DNA from: Scybalousia_A sp045221575
Lineage (GTDB): Bacteria > Bacteroidota > Bacteroidia > Bacteroidales > P3
Assembly (NCBI GenBank): GCA_045221575.1
Contig: JBGUWU010000021.1
Location: 1-33,086 of the forward strand
Direction of reading: 5' to 3'
Length of the DNA stretch: 33,086 nt
Position numbers and translations under genes: made by a program. The notes beneath the pieces were generated by a model. The model saw nothing but the letters and a program-made list of their open reading frames with translations. It made no database searches and had not been told where the DNA came from. This document shows, piece by piece, positions 16,153 to 25,063 of this stretch (positions are counted from its first letter, which is position 1; each line of letters opens with the position of its first letter).

Positions 16153-17736
16153 ATGTTTAAGAAAATACCACATACATACGCTATCATATTCTGTCTTATC
16201 TTATTGGCAGCAATATGTACTTTGATTGTTCCAGCAGGAGAGTTCAATAGAGTAGAACAGGTTACAGCTTCTGGAAAGGTTGTCAATCAAATTGTTCCTA
16301 ATACTTTTCATTACGAAAATTCTTCTCCTCAGGTTTGGCAGATAATGTCTGCTTTCTTCAAAGGATTTCAAAGAACTCCTGGCATTATTGCTTTTATCTT
16401 GATACTTGGAGGCGCTTTTTGGATATTAAATGAAACAAATGCAATACATATAGGAGTACAAACCTTTTTAAGAAAGTCAGATGTTTTAACAAAATACAAG
16501 ATATTCAACTTAATAGGAGTGAATAATTTGATTATTATTTTGATTATGCTGATGTTTTCTTTGTTTGGTGCTGTGTTTGGTATGAGTGAGGAAACTATAG
16601 CCTTTGTTGCTATCTTTATACCTTTGGCTATTAGTATGGGATATGATAGTATTACAGGAATATGTATGTGTTTCCTTGCAGCAGGCTTAGGCTTTGCAGG
16701 TTGTATATTAAATCCTTTCACCTTAGGCATTGCTCAAGATATTGCAGGCTTAAAGATGTTTTCTGGAATAGAGTATAGAATATTTATTTGGTTGGTTATG
16801 ACAAGCATAGGTATTGCTTTTGTGCTTTGGTATGCAAATAAGATAAAACATAATCCAAGAAAATCACCTACATATTCAGAAGATTTCTTTTGGCGTAAGG
16901 CTCAAAAAGAAGCAAAACGAGGAGATATCACTCCAACAACCAAAACAACTTGGATTACATACCTATTTGTTGCAGTAGTACAAGTGGGTTTACTTATCTC
17001 TTGCTTGGTTAATGGCATAGAAACCAAAGATATTATCTTTTTAGTTTTAACTGTTTTATATATAATTCTTGGATATTTTGCATGTAAAAAGAATGTTCAA
17101 GTATATTCCTTAGTTATTTTGTTCTTTACTATTGTTTATCTTGTGCTTGGTGTTGTGGGTTATGATTGGGGTTTTGAAGAGATTGCAGCACTATTCTTCA
17201 CTATGGCAATAGTTTGTGGTTATGCTATGGGAAAAAGTACTTCTTTGCTTTGTCAGTCTTTTATTGTTGGAGCAAAAGATATTCTGTCTGCTGCTATGGT
17301 TGTTGGTTTAGCAAGTGGAATAATAGTTATTTTAGAAGATGGAAAGGTTATAGATACTTTGCTTTTCGGTGTTTCTAATGCAATAGATGGAACAGGGCAA
17401 GTAGGAGCTTTAAGTATTATGTATGGTTTCCAAACTATATTAAATGCAATCATTACTTCAGGAACAGCAAAGGCAGCTATGCTTATGCCTATGTTCAGTG
17501 AGATTTCTAATATCGTAGGTGTTAATCTTCAAAGTACTGTTACAGCTTTTCATATAGGCGATGGTTTAACTAATTTGATTACTCCTACATCAGGTGTTTT
17601 GATAGCAGTATTAGGAGTTGCTCATGTACCATACATTAAATGGTTAAAATTTGCTTGGAAGTTTATTCTTGCAATGGTTATAATAGGCTGGCTACTACTT
17701 CTTCCAACACTATTCCTATCTCTTCCAAATTTCTAA
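16153..17736 (+). CDS. YfcC-family transporter (DcuC/ArcD-like superfamily)
   Basis: The 527-residue protein has about a dozen hydrophobic segments over its full length. KKIPHTYAIIFCLILLAAICTLIVPAGEF at the N-terminus and FGAVFGMSEETIAFVAIFIPLA in the middle are characteristic of the YfcC group, as is the late LTNLITPTSGVLIAVLGVAHVPYIKWLKF. Members are proposed to move amino acids, dicarboxylates or short peptides across the cytoplasmic membrane, often as exchangers; substrate is unknown here. The charged loop at about 232-262 is typical of the two-halved layout. It has its own promoter and stands alone. Family is secure, substrate is not. Confidence 0.9.
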   Translation: MFKKIPHTYAIIFCLILLAAICTLIVPAGEFNRVEQVTASGKVVNQIVPNTFHYENSSPQVWQIMSAFFKGFQRTPGIIAFILILGGAFWILNETNAIHIGVQTFLRKSDVLTKYKIFNLIGVNNLIIILIMLMFSLFGAVFGMSEETIAFVAIFIPLAISMGYDSITGICMCFLAAGLGFAGCILNPFTLGIAQDIAGLKMFSGIEYRIFIWLVMTSIGIAFVLWYANKIKHNPRKSPTYSEDFFWRKAQKEAKRGDITPTTKTTWITYLFVAVVQVGLLISCLVNGIETKDIIFLVLTVLYIILGYFACKKNVQVYSLVILFFTIVYLVLGVVGYDWGFEEIAALFFTMAIVCGYAMGKSTSLLCQSFIVGAKDILSAAMVVGLASGIIVILEDGKVIDTLLFGVSNAIDGTGQVGALSIMYGFQTILNAIITSGTAKAAMLMPMFSEISNIVGVNLQSTVTAFHIGDGLTNLITPTSGVLIAVLGVAHVPYIKWLKFAWKFILAMVIIGWLLLLPTLFLSLPNF

Positions 17737-17774
17737 AAAAAAGAAAGATTTTTCATCAAACGCTGTTTCTTTTT

Positions 17775-17813
17775 CGCCAAATCAAGAGTGGCAGAATTTA
17801 TACGCCCTTTGGC
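17775..17813. repeat. Dispersed GCCAAATCAAG element, copy near thiL
   Basis: CAAATCAAGAGTGGCAGAATTT (17778-17799) matches CAAATCAAGATTGGCAGTATTT in the rnfB-lutA gap (27605-27626) with two differences in 22 bases. Two GGC boxes here (17790-17792 and 17811-17813) are 21 bases apart, the same period as at the other site. The rest of the 17737-17928 gap is AT-rich, with a weak AAAAAGAAA/TTTCTTTTT stem that may end the transporter transcript. Confidence 0.4.
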
Positions 17814-17928
17814 TTGGTTTATATGTCTTATTCATTATAAGTACAAAAACACACAAAATACAATATAGCCAAATGAATATTATTTACAATAATGGGTATG
17901 AAATTGCGTTATCAAAAAAAATAAATGT

Positions 17929-18966
17929 ATGGATAATCTTACAAATTTATCAGAAATAGGAGAATTTGGTTTAATAGACAGACTAAATAAAGACAATACG
18001 ATAAGTAATTCTACCACTCTTTTATCTATAGGAGATGATTGTGCAGTGTTAGATTACAACGATAAGCAAGTTTTAGTTTCTACAGATGCAATGGCAGAGG
18101 GAGTGCATTTTGATTTGGTTTATACTCCATTGAAACATTTAGGTTACAAAGCTTGTGTTTCTAATTTTTCAGACATCTATGCGATGAATGGAACACCACA
18201 ACAAATACTTATCTCTCTTTCTGTAAGTAGTAAATATACCTTAGAGGCGTTGGAAGAACTTTATGAAGGAATAAGAATAGCGTGTAAAAAATATAATGTA
18301 GATATTGTTGGAGGAGATACAACAAGTAGCAAATCCGGTATGTTTATCTCTATAACAGTTATAGGCAGTGTAGAGAAAGACAAGGTAGTAAAGCGAAGTG
18401 GAGCAAAGAAAAATGATCTTATATGTGTAACAGGTAATCTTGGAGCAGCATATACAGGTTTGTTGGTTTTACAGAGAGAGAAAGCGACTTTTATGGCAAA
18501 CCCTAACTTTCAACCAGACCTTAAACCTTATGAATATGTTGTACAACGTCATTTGAAACCAGAAGCACAGAAGAAAACAATAGAACTTTTGAGAGAAAAG
18601 GGAGTTGTCCCAACCTCTATGATGGATATTTCTGATGGTTTGGCAAGTGAATGTTTGCATATATGCAAAGCAAGTAAAGTAGGTTGTGAGGTATATTTAG
18701 AGAAACTACCTATAGATTATGAAACAACGAAGACTTTAGAGGAGTTTAAGATATTACCGGAGACAGCTGCACTGAATGGAGGAGAGGATTATGAACTTCT
18801 TTTCACCATAGACCAAAAAGATTATGACAAGATAAAAGATGAGCAGAATATAAGTGTGATAGGTTACATAACAGACGAGAGTTTAGGACAGAAACTTATC
18901 ACTCCACAAAATACTTCTATGGATATAAAAGCACAAGGGTTTAATCATTTCTCAAAAACAGAATAA
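17929..18966 (+). CDS. thiL: Thiamine-monophosphate kinase
   Basis: The 345-residue protein is of the PurM/ThiL fold. It opens with LSEIGEFGLIDRL, then SIGDDCAVLDY (metal- and ATP-binding), VSTDAMAEGVHFDL, KACVSNFSDIYAMNGTP, VDIVGGDTTSS, VTGNLGAAYTGL, SMMDISDGLASE and ALNGGEDYELLFT. All are standard ThiL motifs in the right order. It phosphorylates thiamine monophosphate to thiamine pyrophosphate in the cytoplasm. No other thiamine gene or TPP riboswitch is visible nearby. It lies 192 bases after the transporter and 68 bases before mrdA. Confidence 0.95.
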   Translation: MDNLTNLSEIGEFGLIDRLNKDNTISNSTTLLSIGDDCAVLDYNDKQVLVSTDAMAEGVHFDLVYTPLKHLGYKACVSNFSDIYAMNGTPQQILISLSVSSKYTLEALEELYEGIRIACKKYNVDIVGGDTTSSKSGMFISITVIGSVEKDKVVKRSGAKKNDLICVTGNLGAAYTGLLVLQREKATFMANPNFQPDLKPYEYVVQRHLKPEAQKKTIELLREKGVVPTSMMDISDGLASECLHICKASKVGCEVYLEKLPIDYETTKTLEEFKILPETAALNGGEDYELLFTIDQKDYDKIKDEQNISVIGYITDESLGQKLITPQNTSMDIKAQGFNHFSKTE

Positions 18967-19005
18967 AAATTTGCTTTTAAAGGGAATAGGTTTGTAATTT
19001 TAATG

Positions 19006-19013
19006 TAACTTTG
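19006..19013 (+). promoter_or_regulatory. -7 promoter box for mrdA; decides the start codon
   Basis: TAACTTTG followed by CAAAC. A TTG codon at 19011 could extend the mrdA frame upstream, but it lies inside this box and so ahead of the likely transcription start. The ATG at 19035 is therefore preferred. Confidence 0.55.
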
Positions 19014-19034
19014 CAAACTGATTTTGGTTGTTTC

Positions 19035-20951
19035 ATGGGAATGAGAAATTATTTATCATCAAGACGATTTATTATAACAGGTATCTTTGTAGCAATAGGA
19101 TTGGTTTTTGCTGCGAGGTTGCTTTATATTCAAATCATTGATGATACTTATTCTGAATTAGCAAACAGAAATGCTTTAAGATATGTAACTCAGTATCCTT
19201 CACGTGGATTAGTTTATGATAGACATGGCAAACTATTAGTTTATAATGAAATAGTTTATGACCTAATGGTTATTCCTCGTCAGGTAAAAAATTTAGATAC
19301 AAACGAATTTTGTTCTCTTCTTAAAATAAGTAAAGAAGACTTTATAAAAAAGATGGAGAAAGCAAAAAAATATTCAATGTATGCTCCTTCTTTTTTTGAA
19401 AAACAGATACTTAAAGAAGATTTTGCAACCTTGCAAGAAAGACTATATACTTTTCAAGGTTTTTATGCTCAAAAACGTACCATACGTTCTTATCCTGATA
19501 GTGTAGCAGCAGCTGTTTTGGGATATATAGGAGAGGTAAATGAAAAGAAAATAGAGGAAGAACCATATTATAAGAGAGGTGATTACATAGGAATGAGTGG
19601 TATAGAAAAGAGTTATGAGGGAGTGTTGAGAGGAATAAAAGGTAGCAAGATAACTCTTGTTGATGTGCATAACAGAGAAAAAGGTTCTTTTCAAAATGGC
19701 AAATATGATGAGCCTGCTGTTGCTGGTAAAAATCTTTACTCTACAATAGATTTAGAACTTCAAAAGTATGCTGAAGCACTAATGAAAAACAAACGTGGTT
19801 CTATTGTTGCTATAGAACCTTCAACAGGAGAGATACTTTGTTTTGTTTCAGCACCAACATATAATCCGAATCTTTTAGCAGGAAGGGAAAGAGGCAAGAA
19901 CTATAAACAACTTGCAGATGATATAGCAAAACCTTTGTTTAATAGAGCTCTTATGGCACAATATCCTCCTGGAAGTATTTTTAAGGTAGCACAAGCTTTA
20001 GTTGCCTTAGATATGGGAGTGATAACAGAAGGAACAGGTTTTCCTTGCGATAAAGGTTTAGTTGGTTGTCATAACCACCCTTCTGCTTCTCGTGTAAGAG
20101 ATGCTATAAAGATGTCTTGTAATCCTTATTTCTATAGAGTTTTTCAAAGAGAAGTGCAACAAAAAAATCCTAAGACAGGAAAAATAGATAGCAAATATGG
20201 ACTTGCTCTTTGGACAGCAGCAATGAAACGTATGGGTTTCGGAACAAAGATGGAGATAGACATACCTAATGTAACAAAGGGGAATATACCTGATACAAGT
20301 TTTTATGATAAATGGTACCCAACAGGTTGGAACTTTTACACTATTTATTCTAATAGTATAGGACAAGGAGAGGTAATGGTTGTGCCTATTCAGATGGCTA
20401 ACTTTGCTGCTTTAGTTGCAAATAGAGGTTGGTATATTACTCCTCATGTTGTTAAAGCTTTTGGAGATGAAAACCGTAGACAGATATACAAAAAATATAC
20501 TGAGAAACATTATTCTTTGATTGCTTCTTCATGGTGGAATGTTGCAGTAGAAGGAATGTGGGGTGTTGTTCATGAAGGAGGAGGAACAGGACGTAGAGCA
20601 GATGTTCCAGGACTTAATGTTTGTGGTAAAACAGGAACAGCAGAAAACATCGGAGCAGACCATTCAGTTTTCATTGCATTTGCTCCAAAGGATAATCCAA
20701 AGATAGCAGTATCTGTTTATGTGGAAAATGCACGAGGAGGAGGAGGTACTTGGGCTGCACCTATTGCTGGTTTAATAATAGAAAAATATATTAAACGAGA
20801 AGTAGAAAGAGTAGATATAGAAAAACAATATATGGAAGCAGCACCTTGTCAAGCTTTACCTCTTAGAGGAGGACATGTTAAAACAAAGAAAGCTAACAAA
20901 TCTACTCGTTCTAAGAAAACTTCTTCAAATGCTAACTCTGAAAGCGAATAA
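19035..20951 (+). CDS. mrdA: Penicillin-binding protein 2 (elongation transpeptidase)
   Basis: From the ATG at 19035 the protein is 638 residues. It has an N-terminal membrane helix (FIITGIFVAIGLVFAARLLYIQ), a dimerisation domain (YPSRGLVYDRHGKLL, ... GIEKSYEGVLRG) and a transpeptidase domain with S314-x-x-K317 (PPGSIFKV), SCN and CGKTGTAEN. PBP2 cross-links peptidoglycan during cell elongation as partner of RodA, whose gene follows after five bases. Both motifs and length are complete. A C-terminal Lys/Ser/Thr-rich tail (about 25 residues) is probably disordered. In many Bacteroidota the mreBCD genes precede this pair, but here thiL does. Confidence 0.95.
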   Translation: MGMRNYLSSRRFIITGIFVAIGLVFAARLLYIQIIDDTYSELANRNALRYVTQYPSRGLVYDRHGKLLVYNEIVYDLMVIPRQVKNLDTNEFCSLLKISKEDFIKKMEKAKKYSMYAPSFFEKQILKEDFATLQERLYTFQGFYAQKRTIRSYPDSVAAAVLGYIGEVNEKKIEEEPYYKRGDYIGMSGIEKSYEGVLRGIKGSKITLVDVHNREKGSFQNGKYDEPAVAGKNLYSTIDLELQKYAEALMKNKRGSIVAIEPSTGEILCFVSAPTYNPNLLAGRERGKNYKQLADDIAKPLFNRALMAQYPPGSIFKVAQALVALDMGVITEGTGFPCDKGLVGCHNHPSASRVRDAIKMSCNPYFYRVFQREVQQKNPKTGKIDSKYGLALWTAAMKRMGFGTKMEIDIPNVTKGNIPDTSFYDKWYPTGWNFYTIYSNSIGQGEVMVVPIQMANFAALVANRGWYITPHVVKAFGDENRRQIYKKYTEKHYSLIASSWWNVAVEGMWGVVHEGGGTGRRADVPGLNVCGKTGTAENIGADHSVFIAFAPKDNPKIAVSVYVENARGGGGTWAAPIAGLIIEKYIKREVERVDIEKQYMEAAPCQALPLRGGHVKTKKANKSTRSKKTSSNANSESE

Positions 20952-20956
20952 AGAGA

Positions 20957-22222
20957 ATGGAAAGAAAGACTAATATATTTAAAAACATAGAGTGGAAACT
21001 TATTTTTGCATATTTGTTTCTAGTATTAGTAGGTTGGATTAGCATCTATGCAGCAGTGTATGACGGAGAGCATTCAAGCATTTGGGATTTTTCTTGTAGA
21101 TATGGAAAACAGATGATTTGGATTGCAACGTCTTTGGTCCTCGCTTTGTTTGTTGTGGTAACTGATCCTAAGTTTTTCTCTCAGACATCTTATCTCGCCT
21201 ATGCTGTTTGTATTATCATGTTAATGATAGTCCTCGTTATAGGTTCTACTACCAAAGGAGCAAGAAGTTGGCTTGGCGTTGGAGATTTTGGAATACAACC
21301 TTCAGAGTTTGCAAAAATAGGAACAGCCTTGGCATTAGCGAAGTATCTTTCTGCTATCAATGTTGATATGAGCCAATGGCAAACAAAACTGACGGCTATT
21401 GGTATTGTTGTTTTCCCAATGTTGATGGTTCTTTTGCAAAATGATACAGGTTCTGCCTTAGTCTTCTTTTCTTTTATCTTTGTATTGTTTAGAGAGGGCT
21501 TGTCTTCATACGTGCTTATACTTGGAGCAGGTGCAATAGTTTTATTTATATTAGCATTGTTGCTTAATCCATACGTTCTTATTATATCTTTGGGTGTTAT
21601 TGCCCTTATATCTTATTGGATTATGCACAGGCGTAGTCGCAAAGCAAGGTTCATTTATTTCTTTGGTATCTTTGTTTTTTGTTCTTTGGTTGTTTTAGGA
21701 GTAGAGTTTGGATATAATGAAGTATTAGAGTCCCATCAAAAAGATAGAATAGAAGTTCTTTTAGGGAAAAAACAAGACTATAAAGGTGTTGGATATAATG
21801 TCAATCAATCGAAGATAGCAATAGGTTCAGGAGGAGTTTTTGGCAAAGGTTTCTTGCAAGGAACACAAACCAAGTTTAACTTTGTTCCAGAACAAGACAC
21901 AGACTTTATCTTCTGTACGATAGGAGAGGAATGGGGTTTTGTTGGAAGTATTGTTATTGTCTTTATGTTTGTATGGCTTTGTATAAAGATTATTAAATTA
22001 GCAGAACGGCAACGAAGTAACTTTGCAAGGATTTATGGCTATGGTATTGCTGGAATAATCTTTTTCCATTTCTTTGTAAATATAGGAATGACTATAGGAC
22101 TTTTACCTGTTATTGGTATTCCTTTGCCTTTTATTTCGTACGGAGGTTCTTCTTTATGGGCATTTACACTTATGCTGTTTATTTTTATTAGACAAGATGC
22201 TGCCCGTGGAGAACTAATGTAA
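20957..22222 (+). CDS. rodA: RodA, SEDS peptidoglycan glycosyltransferase
   Basis: The 421-residue membrane protein is of the SEDS family: GWISIYAAVYDG, TTKGARSWLGVGDFGIQPSEFAKIG, LLQNDTGSALVF and the C-terminal FVPEQDTDFIFCTIGEEWGFVG and PLPFISYGGSSLW are diagnostic. The aspartate of EQDTDF-type loops and of the NDTGSA motif is present. It polymerises lipid II into glycan strands together with PBP2 in the elongation machinery. It follows mrdA by five bases and is surely co-transcribed and probably translationally coupled. Family members usually have about 380 residues; this one has a longer central region between helices around residues 180-235. A terminator follows at 22273. Confidence 0.95.
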   Translation: MERKTNIFKNIEWKLIFAYLFLVLVGWISIYAAVYDGEHSSIWDFSCRYGKQMIWIATSLVLALFVVVTDPKFFSQTSYLAYAVCIIMLMIVLVIGSTTKGARSWLGVGDFGIQPSEFAKIGTALALAKYLSAINVDMSQWQTKLTAIGIVVFPMLMVLLQNDTGSALVFFSFIFVLFREGLSSYVLILGAGAIVLFILALLLNPYVLIISLGVIALISYWIMHRRSRKARFIYFFGIFVFCSLVVLGVEFGYNEVLESHQKDRIEVLLGKKQDYKGVGYNVNQSKIAIGSGGVFGKGFLQGTQTKFNFVPEQDTDFIFCTIGEEWGFVGSIVIVFMFVWLCIKIIKLAERQRSNFARIYGYGIAGIIFFHFFVNIGMTIGLLPVIGIPLPFISYGGSSLWAFTLMLFIFIRQDAARGELM

Positions 22223-22272
22223 AGTATCTAATGGCATTTGAATAAGAATAATATCTTTTGATAGAAGAGAAA

Positions 22273-22312
22273 AAAAAGACTTTGTGTTACAATAGTTTCA
22301 CAAAGTCTTTTT
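22273..22312. terminator. Bidirectional terminator after rodA
   Basis: AAAAAGACTTTGTG pairs perfectly with CACAAAGTCTTTTT (14 pairs) around a 12-base loop. The A and T runs let it serve rodA and, from the other side, the lipoprotein/rnf transcript. Confidence 0.9.
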
Positions 22313-22361
22313 CTTTACTCTTTATTCAATAAACAAAAGTAGTTTATTGATAAGAGTTTTT

Positions 22362-22796
22362 TTATAAAGATTGCATTCTTGTAAATACAAAAGTAAAGGT
22401 TTGTTTTTCTGTTTTAACTTTGAGTTTCATAGTGTTTTCGTTGATAGATAAAACTTGAGCTGTAGATCTATCATCTCCATTTACTTCAACTAAATTTATT
22501 TTATCTCCATTTATAGTATAAGTATAATCAAATGTTTCATAGTCTTCCATTCCTGTTTCATAGTCTTCATACCAACTTACAGTTTTGCATGTTCCATCTG
22601 CACGGAAAGTTATTCTATTTACATTTATTCCATAGCCTCCATCTTCTTCTACTGATTCCCATGAACCAACAATTAAAGACTTGATTTGAGAAGCAGAAAC
22701 ACCTTCATCGTCATCATCATCTGAACAAGCAGAAAAACTAAAAGCCATTGTTGTTGCTAATGTTAAAAATAACAATTTTTTAAAAATTTTCTTCAT
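22362..22796 (-). CDS. Lipocalin-like lipoprotein, probably surface exported
   Basis: A 144-residue lipoprotein: basic start, hydrophobic core and lipobox FSAC with C24 as the lipidated residue. The mature protein begins CSDDDDDE, an acidic run like the signal that sends Bacteroidota lipoproteins to the cell surface. The body (SLIVGSWESVEEDGG, ITFRADGTCKTV, YTYTINGDKINLVE, MKLKVK, FTFVFTRM) has the GSW start and alternating beta pattern of small lipocalin-like proteins; ligand unknown. It begins 66 bases after rnfE, the place where rnfA normally lies, and may be read on the rnf transcript. No separate promoter box was found. Confidence 0.8.
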   Translation of the reverse strand: MKKIFKKLLFLTLATTMAFSFSACSDDDDDEGVSASQIKSLIVGSWESVEEDGGYGINVNRITFRADGTCKTVSWYEDYETGMEDYETFDYTYTINGDKINLVEVNGDDRSTAQVLSINENTMKLKVKTEKQTFTFVFTRMQSL

Positions 22797-22862
22797 GTTA
22801 AATTTGCTAACGTTATCACATCTTAGCTCATCGGTTAAATCTGTTAATATTATTTGAATTAA

Positions 22863-23456
22863 TTATTTTTCGTATTTTGCTCTCAATTTATTTACTAAGG
22901 CAATCAAGTAGCCAAGTGCTATAAATGCTCCTGGAGGAAGTATGAAAAGAAGTATTCCATCGCTTTCTCCGATAAACTTCATACCGAATATTGAACCCGC
23001 ACCAAGAACCTCTCTAACTATACCTAAAACAGTTAAAGCAAGAGTGAAACCTAAACCAATACCGATACCATCAAGTAAAGAATTAAAAGCATTGTTCTTG
23101 CTTGCAAAACTTTCTGCTCTTCCAAGTATAACGCAATTAACAACAATCAAAGGGATAAATATTCCAAGACTTTTGTTAAGAGCAGGAACATAAGCTTGCA
23201 AAAGAAGTTGAAGTATAGTAACAAATGTTGCTATGACAACTATAAATGCAGGGATACGAACTTTATCTGGTACAACGTTTTTTATAAGAGATATAACAAC
23301 GTTTGAACACATTAATACAAACATTGTACAAACACCCATTCCTAAACCATTAATAGCAGAGGTTGTTGTTGCTAATGTAGAACACATTCCAAGCAACAAA
23401 CAAAAGACAGGGTTTTCTTTTATTATGCCATTAAGTACTATTTTCATTCCTTTCAT
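22863..23456 (-). CDS. rnfE: Rnf complex subunit E
   Basis: The 197-residue integral membrane protein has about six helices. Motifs are KENPVFCLLLGMCSTLATTTSAINGLGMG, MCSNVVISLIKNVVPDKVRIP and GIFIPLIVVNCVILGRAESFASKN. These are RnfE rather than its inverted homologue RnfA. RnfE and RnfA form the membrane core, with an iron-sulfur centre held by paired cysteines (here within MCSN and VNCVILGR). The complex couples ferredoxin-NAD electron transfer to ion pumping. It lies 11 bases after rnfG and carries a good AGGAGA ribosome site. It is the last rnf gene here. Confidence 0.93.
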   Translation of the reverse strand: MKGMKIVLNGIIKENPVFCLLLGMCSTLATTTSAINGLGMGVCTMFVLMCSNVVISLIKNVVPDKVRIPAFIVVIATFVTILQLLLQAYVPALNKSLGIFIPLIVVNCVILGRAESFASKNNAFNSLLDGIGIGLGFTLALTVLGIVREVLGAGSIFGMKFIGESDGILLFILPPGAFIALGYLIALVNKLRAKYEK

Positions 23457-23467
23457 TGTTGTATCTC

Positions 23468-24046
23468 CTATTTGTTTTGATATTTCATAAATGCGTCAAA
23501 TGCTTTTTGAACTGCAGTAAGAAAAGCACGAGAAGTTATAGTAGAAGCAGTAATAGCGTCTATATCACCTCCGTCTTTAGTTGGAGCAAATTTAGTATCT
23601 TTTGGATTTTTTCCTCTAATATCTCCTTTGGCTCTAAACCATTCTTCTGCTTTCATTCCTAAGCCTGGTGTTTCAGCTGTTTCTAAGATAGAATAATCTG
23701 AAATATTTCCTTCTTTATCCAGACCAACCATAATCTTAAGCTTTCCACCATAACCATTTTTATCGTATGTTTCTACTGCTGCACCTATTAATTCACCATT
23801 AACAGTTGCTGGATAGATGACAAAAGGTTCGTCATAACCATCTAATTTTATTTCTTGTTCTTTTCCTATTTCGGCTTTCTTATCAGGAAGAACATTTTTT
23901 ATTGCAGTGTCTTTATCATTTTTCATAGTTGTGTCTATAGGCTTTTTTGTTAAAGCGTATGTTCCGCAAAGCAATGCAGAAGCAAGCAAAGTAACCAAAG
24001 CCAAACACAAAACCATATTCTTCATTGAAGATTCTAACTTTGCCAT
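23468..24046 (-). CDS. rnfG: Rnf complex subunit G (flavoprotein)
   Basis: A 192-residue protein with one N-terminal helix (about 11-32) and an FMN-binding domain facing the periplasm. LETAETPGLGMKAEEWF (121-137) is the usual element before the flavin site. The covalent FMN threonine should be T169 in DAITASTITS, where many RnfG proteins read SGAT; the TAST form keeps the threonine but changes the flanks. It passes electrons within the Rnf chain. A strong AAGGAGGG ribosome site precedes the ATG, unusual for this phylum. It starts nine bases after rnfD. Confidence 0.92.
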   Translation of the reverse strand: MAKLESSMKNMVLCLALVTLLASALLCGTYALTKKPIDTTMKNDKDTAIKNVLPDKKAEIGKEQEIKLDGYDEPFVIYPATVNGELIGAAVETYDKNGYGGKLKIMVGLDKEGNISDYSILETAETPGLGMKAEEWFRAKGDIRGKNPKDTKFAPTKDGGDIDAITASTITSRAFLTAVQKAFDAFMKYQNK

Positions 24047-24055
24047 AATCCCTCC

Positions 24056-25024
24056 TTATTTTTTGTATCCGAATTTATCGGTTTTAACGAATTTATTAAT
24101 CAATGGAGTAACGCCATTCATAATTAAAATAGCAAAAGAAACTCCTTCTGGCATAGGGCCAAAGCAACGGAAAACAATAGTAAGAATACCGCAACCGCAA
24201 CCAAAGATTATTTGTCCTTTATGTGTGATAGGTGAAGTAACCATGTCAGTTGCCATAAACACAGCACCAAGCATCATACCACCAGCCAAAAGATGATATA
24301 CAGGAGCAACGTAGTTTTCTGGGCTAACCAAGTGTAGAATAAGAGCAAAAACAAAAGCAGAACCAAGGAAAGATACTGGTATATGCCAAGTAATGATTTT
24401 TCTACATAACATATAGATACCTCCTATAATAATTGCTATTGCTGATATTTCTCCCAAAGAACCGCCAACGTTTCCTATTAACATATCCACAACATTTGGT
24501 AAATCTCCTCCGTGTTTTATTATACTTAAAGAAGTAGGTCCTGAAACAGCATCTGCAACATTAGAGCAGAATAAAGGAGATGGTTTTGGCCAAGCACTCA
24601 TTGCCATATCTGTAGGGAAAGATAAGAACAAGAATACACGACCTACCAAAGCAGGATTAAATGGGTTCTTTCCTAAACCTCCAAAGGTCATCTTTCCTAC
24701 TCCTATCGCTATAAGAGAACCAAGAATGATTAACCACAAAGGTAGAGAAGAAGGAACATTGAAAGCAAGTAACATACCTGTTATTACTGCTGAACCATCT
24801 GTTACTGTGGATAAATCTCCTTTAAGCAGATATTTTTGTATTGCCCATTCAAAGAAAAGACAAGATGCTACACTGACCAAAGTCAAAAGAAAAGCATTGA
24901 TGCCAAAGAAGTATATACTGACAAGCAATGCTGGTAACATCGCAATGACTACACCCCACATTATCTTTTTAGTAGACATTGTGCTATGAACATGAGGTGA
25001 TCCTGAAATATTAAACATTGACAT
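24056..25024 (-). CDS. rnfD: Rnf complex subunit D
   Basis: This 322-residue membrane protein is of the RnfD/NqrB family: SPHVHSTMSTKKIMWGVVIAMLPAL at the N-terminus, DGSAVITGMLLAFNVP, FGGLGKNPFNPALVGRVFL and the late ATDMVTSPITHKGQIIFG and GVSFAILIMNGVTPLINKF. The covalent flavin site is around SGPTSLS (161-167), with T164 as the acceptor; the family more often reads SGAT. About eight to ten membrane helices are visible. It starts 39 bases after rnfC. Confidence 0.93.
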   Translation of the reverse strand: MSMFNISGSPHVHSTMSTKKIMWGVVIAMLPALLVSIYFFGINAFLLTLVSVASCLFFEWAIQKYLLKGDLSTVTDGSAVITGMLLAFNVPSSLPLWLIILGSLIAIGVGKMTFGGLGKNPFNPALVGRVFLFLSFPTDMAMSAWPKPSPLFCSNVADAVSGPTSLSIIKHGGDLPNVVDMLIGNVGGSLGEISAIAIIIGGIYMLCRKIITWHIPVSFLGSAFVFALILHLVSPENYVAPVYHLLAGGMMLGAVFMATDMVTSPITHKGQIIFGCGCGILTIVFRCFGPMPEGVSFAILIMNGVTPLINKFVKTDKFGYKK

Positions 25025-25063
25025 ATTTTTGTATTTTTATATTCTTAATTCATTAAATTCTGA

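Noticed and set aside
19011..19034. Longer start for mrdA at a TTG codon
   Set aside because: The TTG lies inside the -7 promoter box TAACTTTG; translation should begin at the ATG at 19035.
22863..23456. Considered calling this gene rnfA
   Set aside because: The NPVF, TTSAINGLGMG and GRAESFASKN motifs are those of RnfE, not RnfA.
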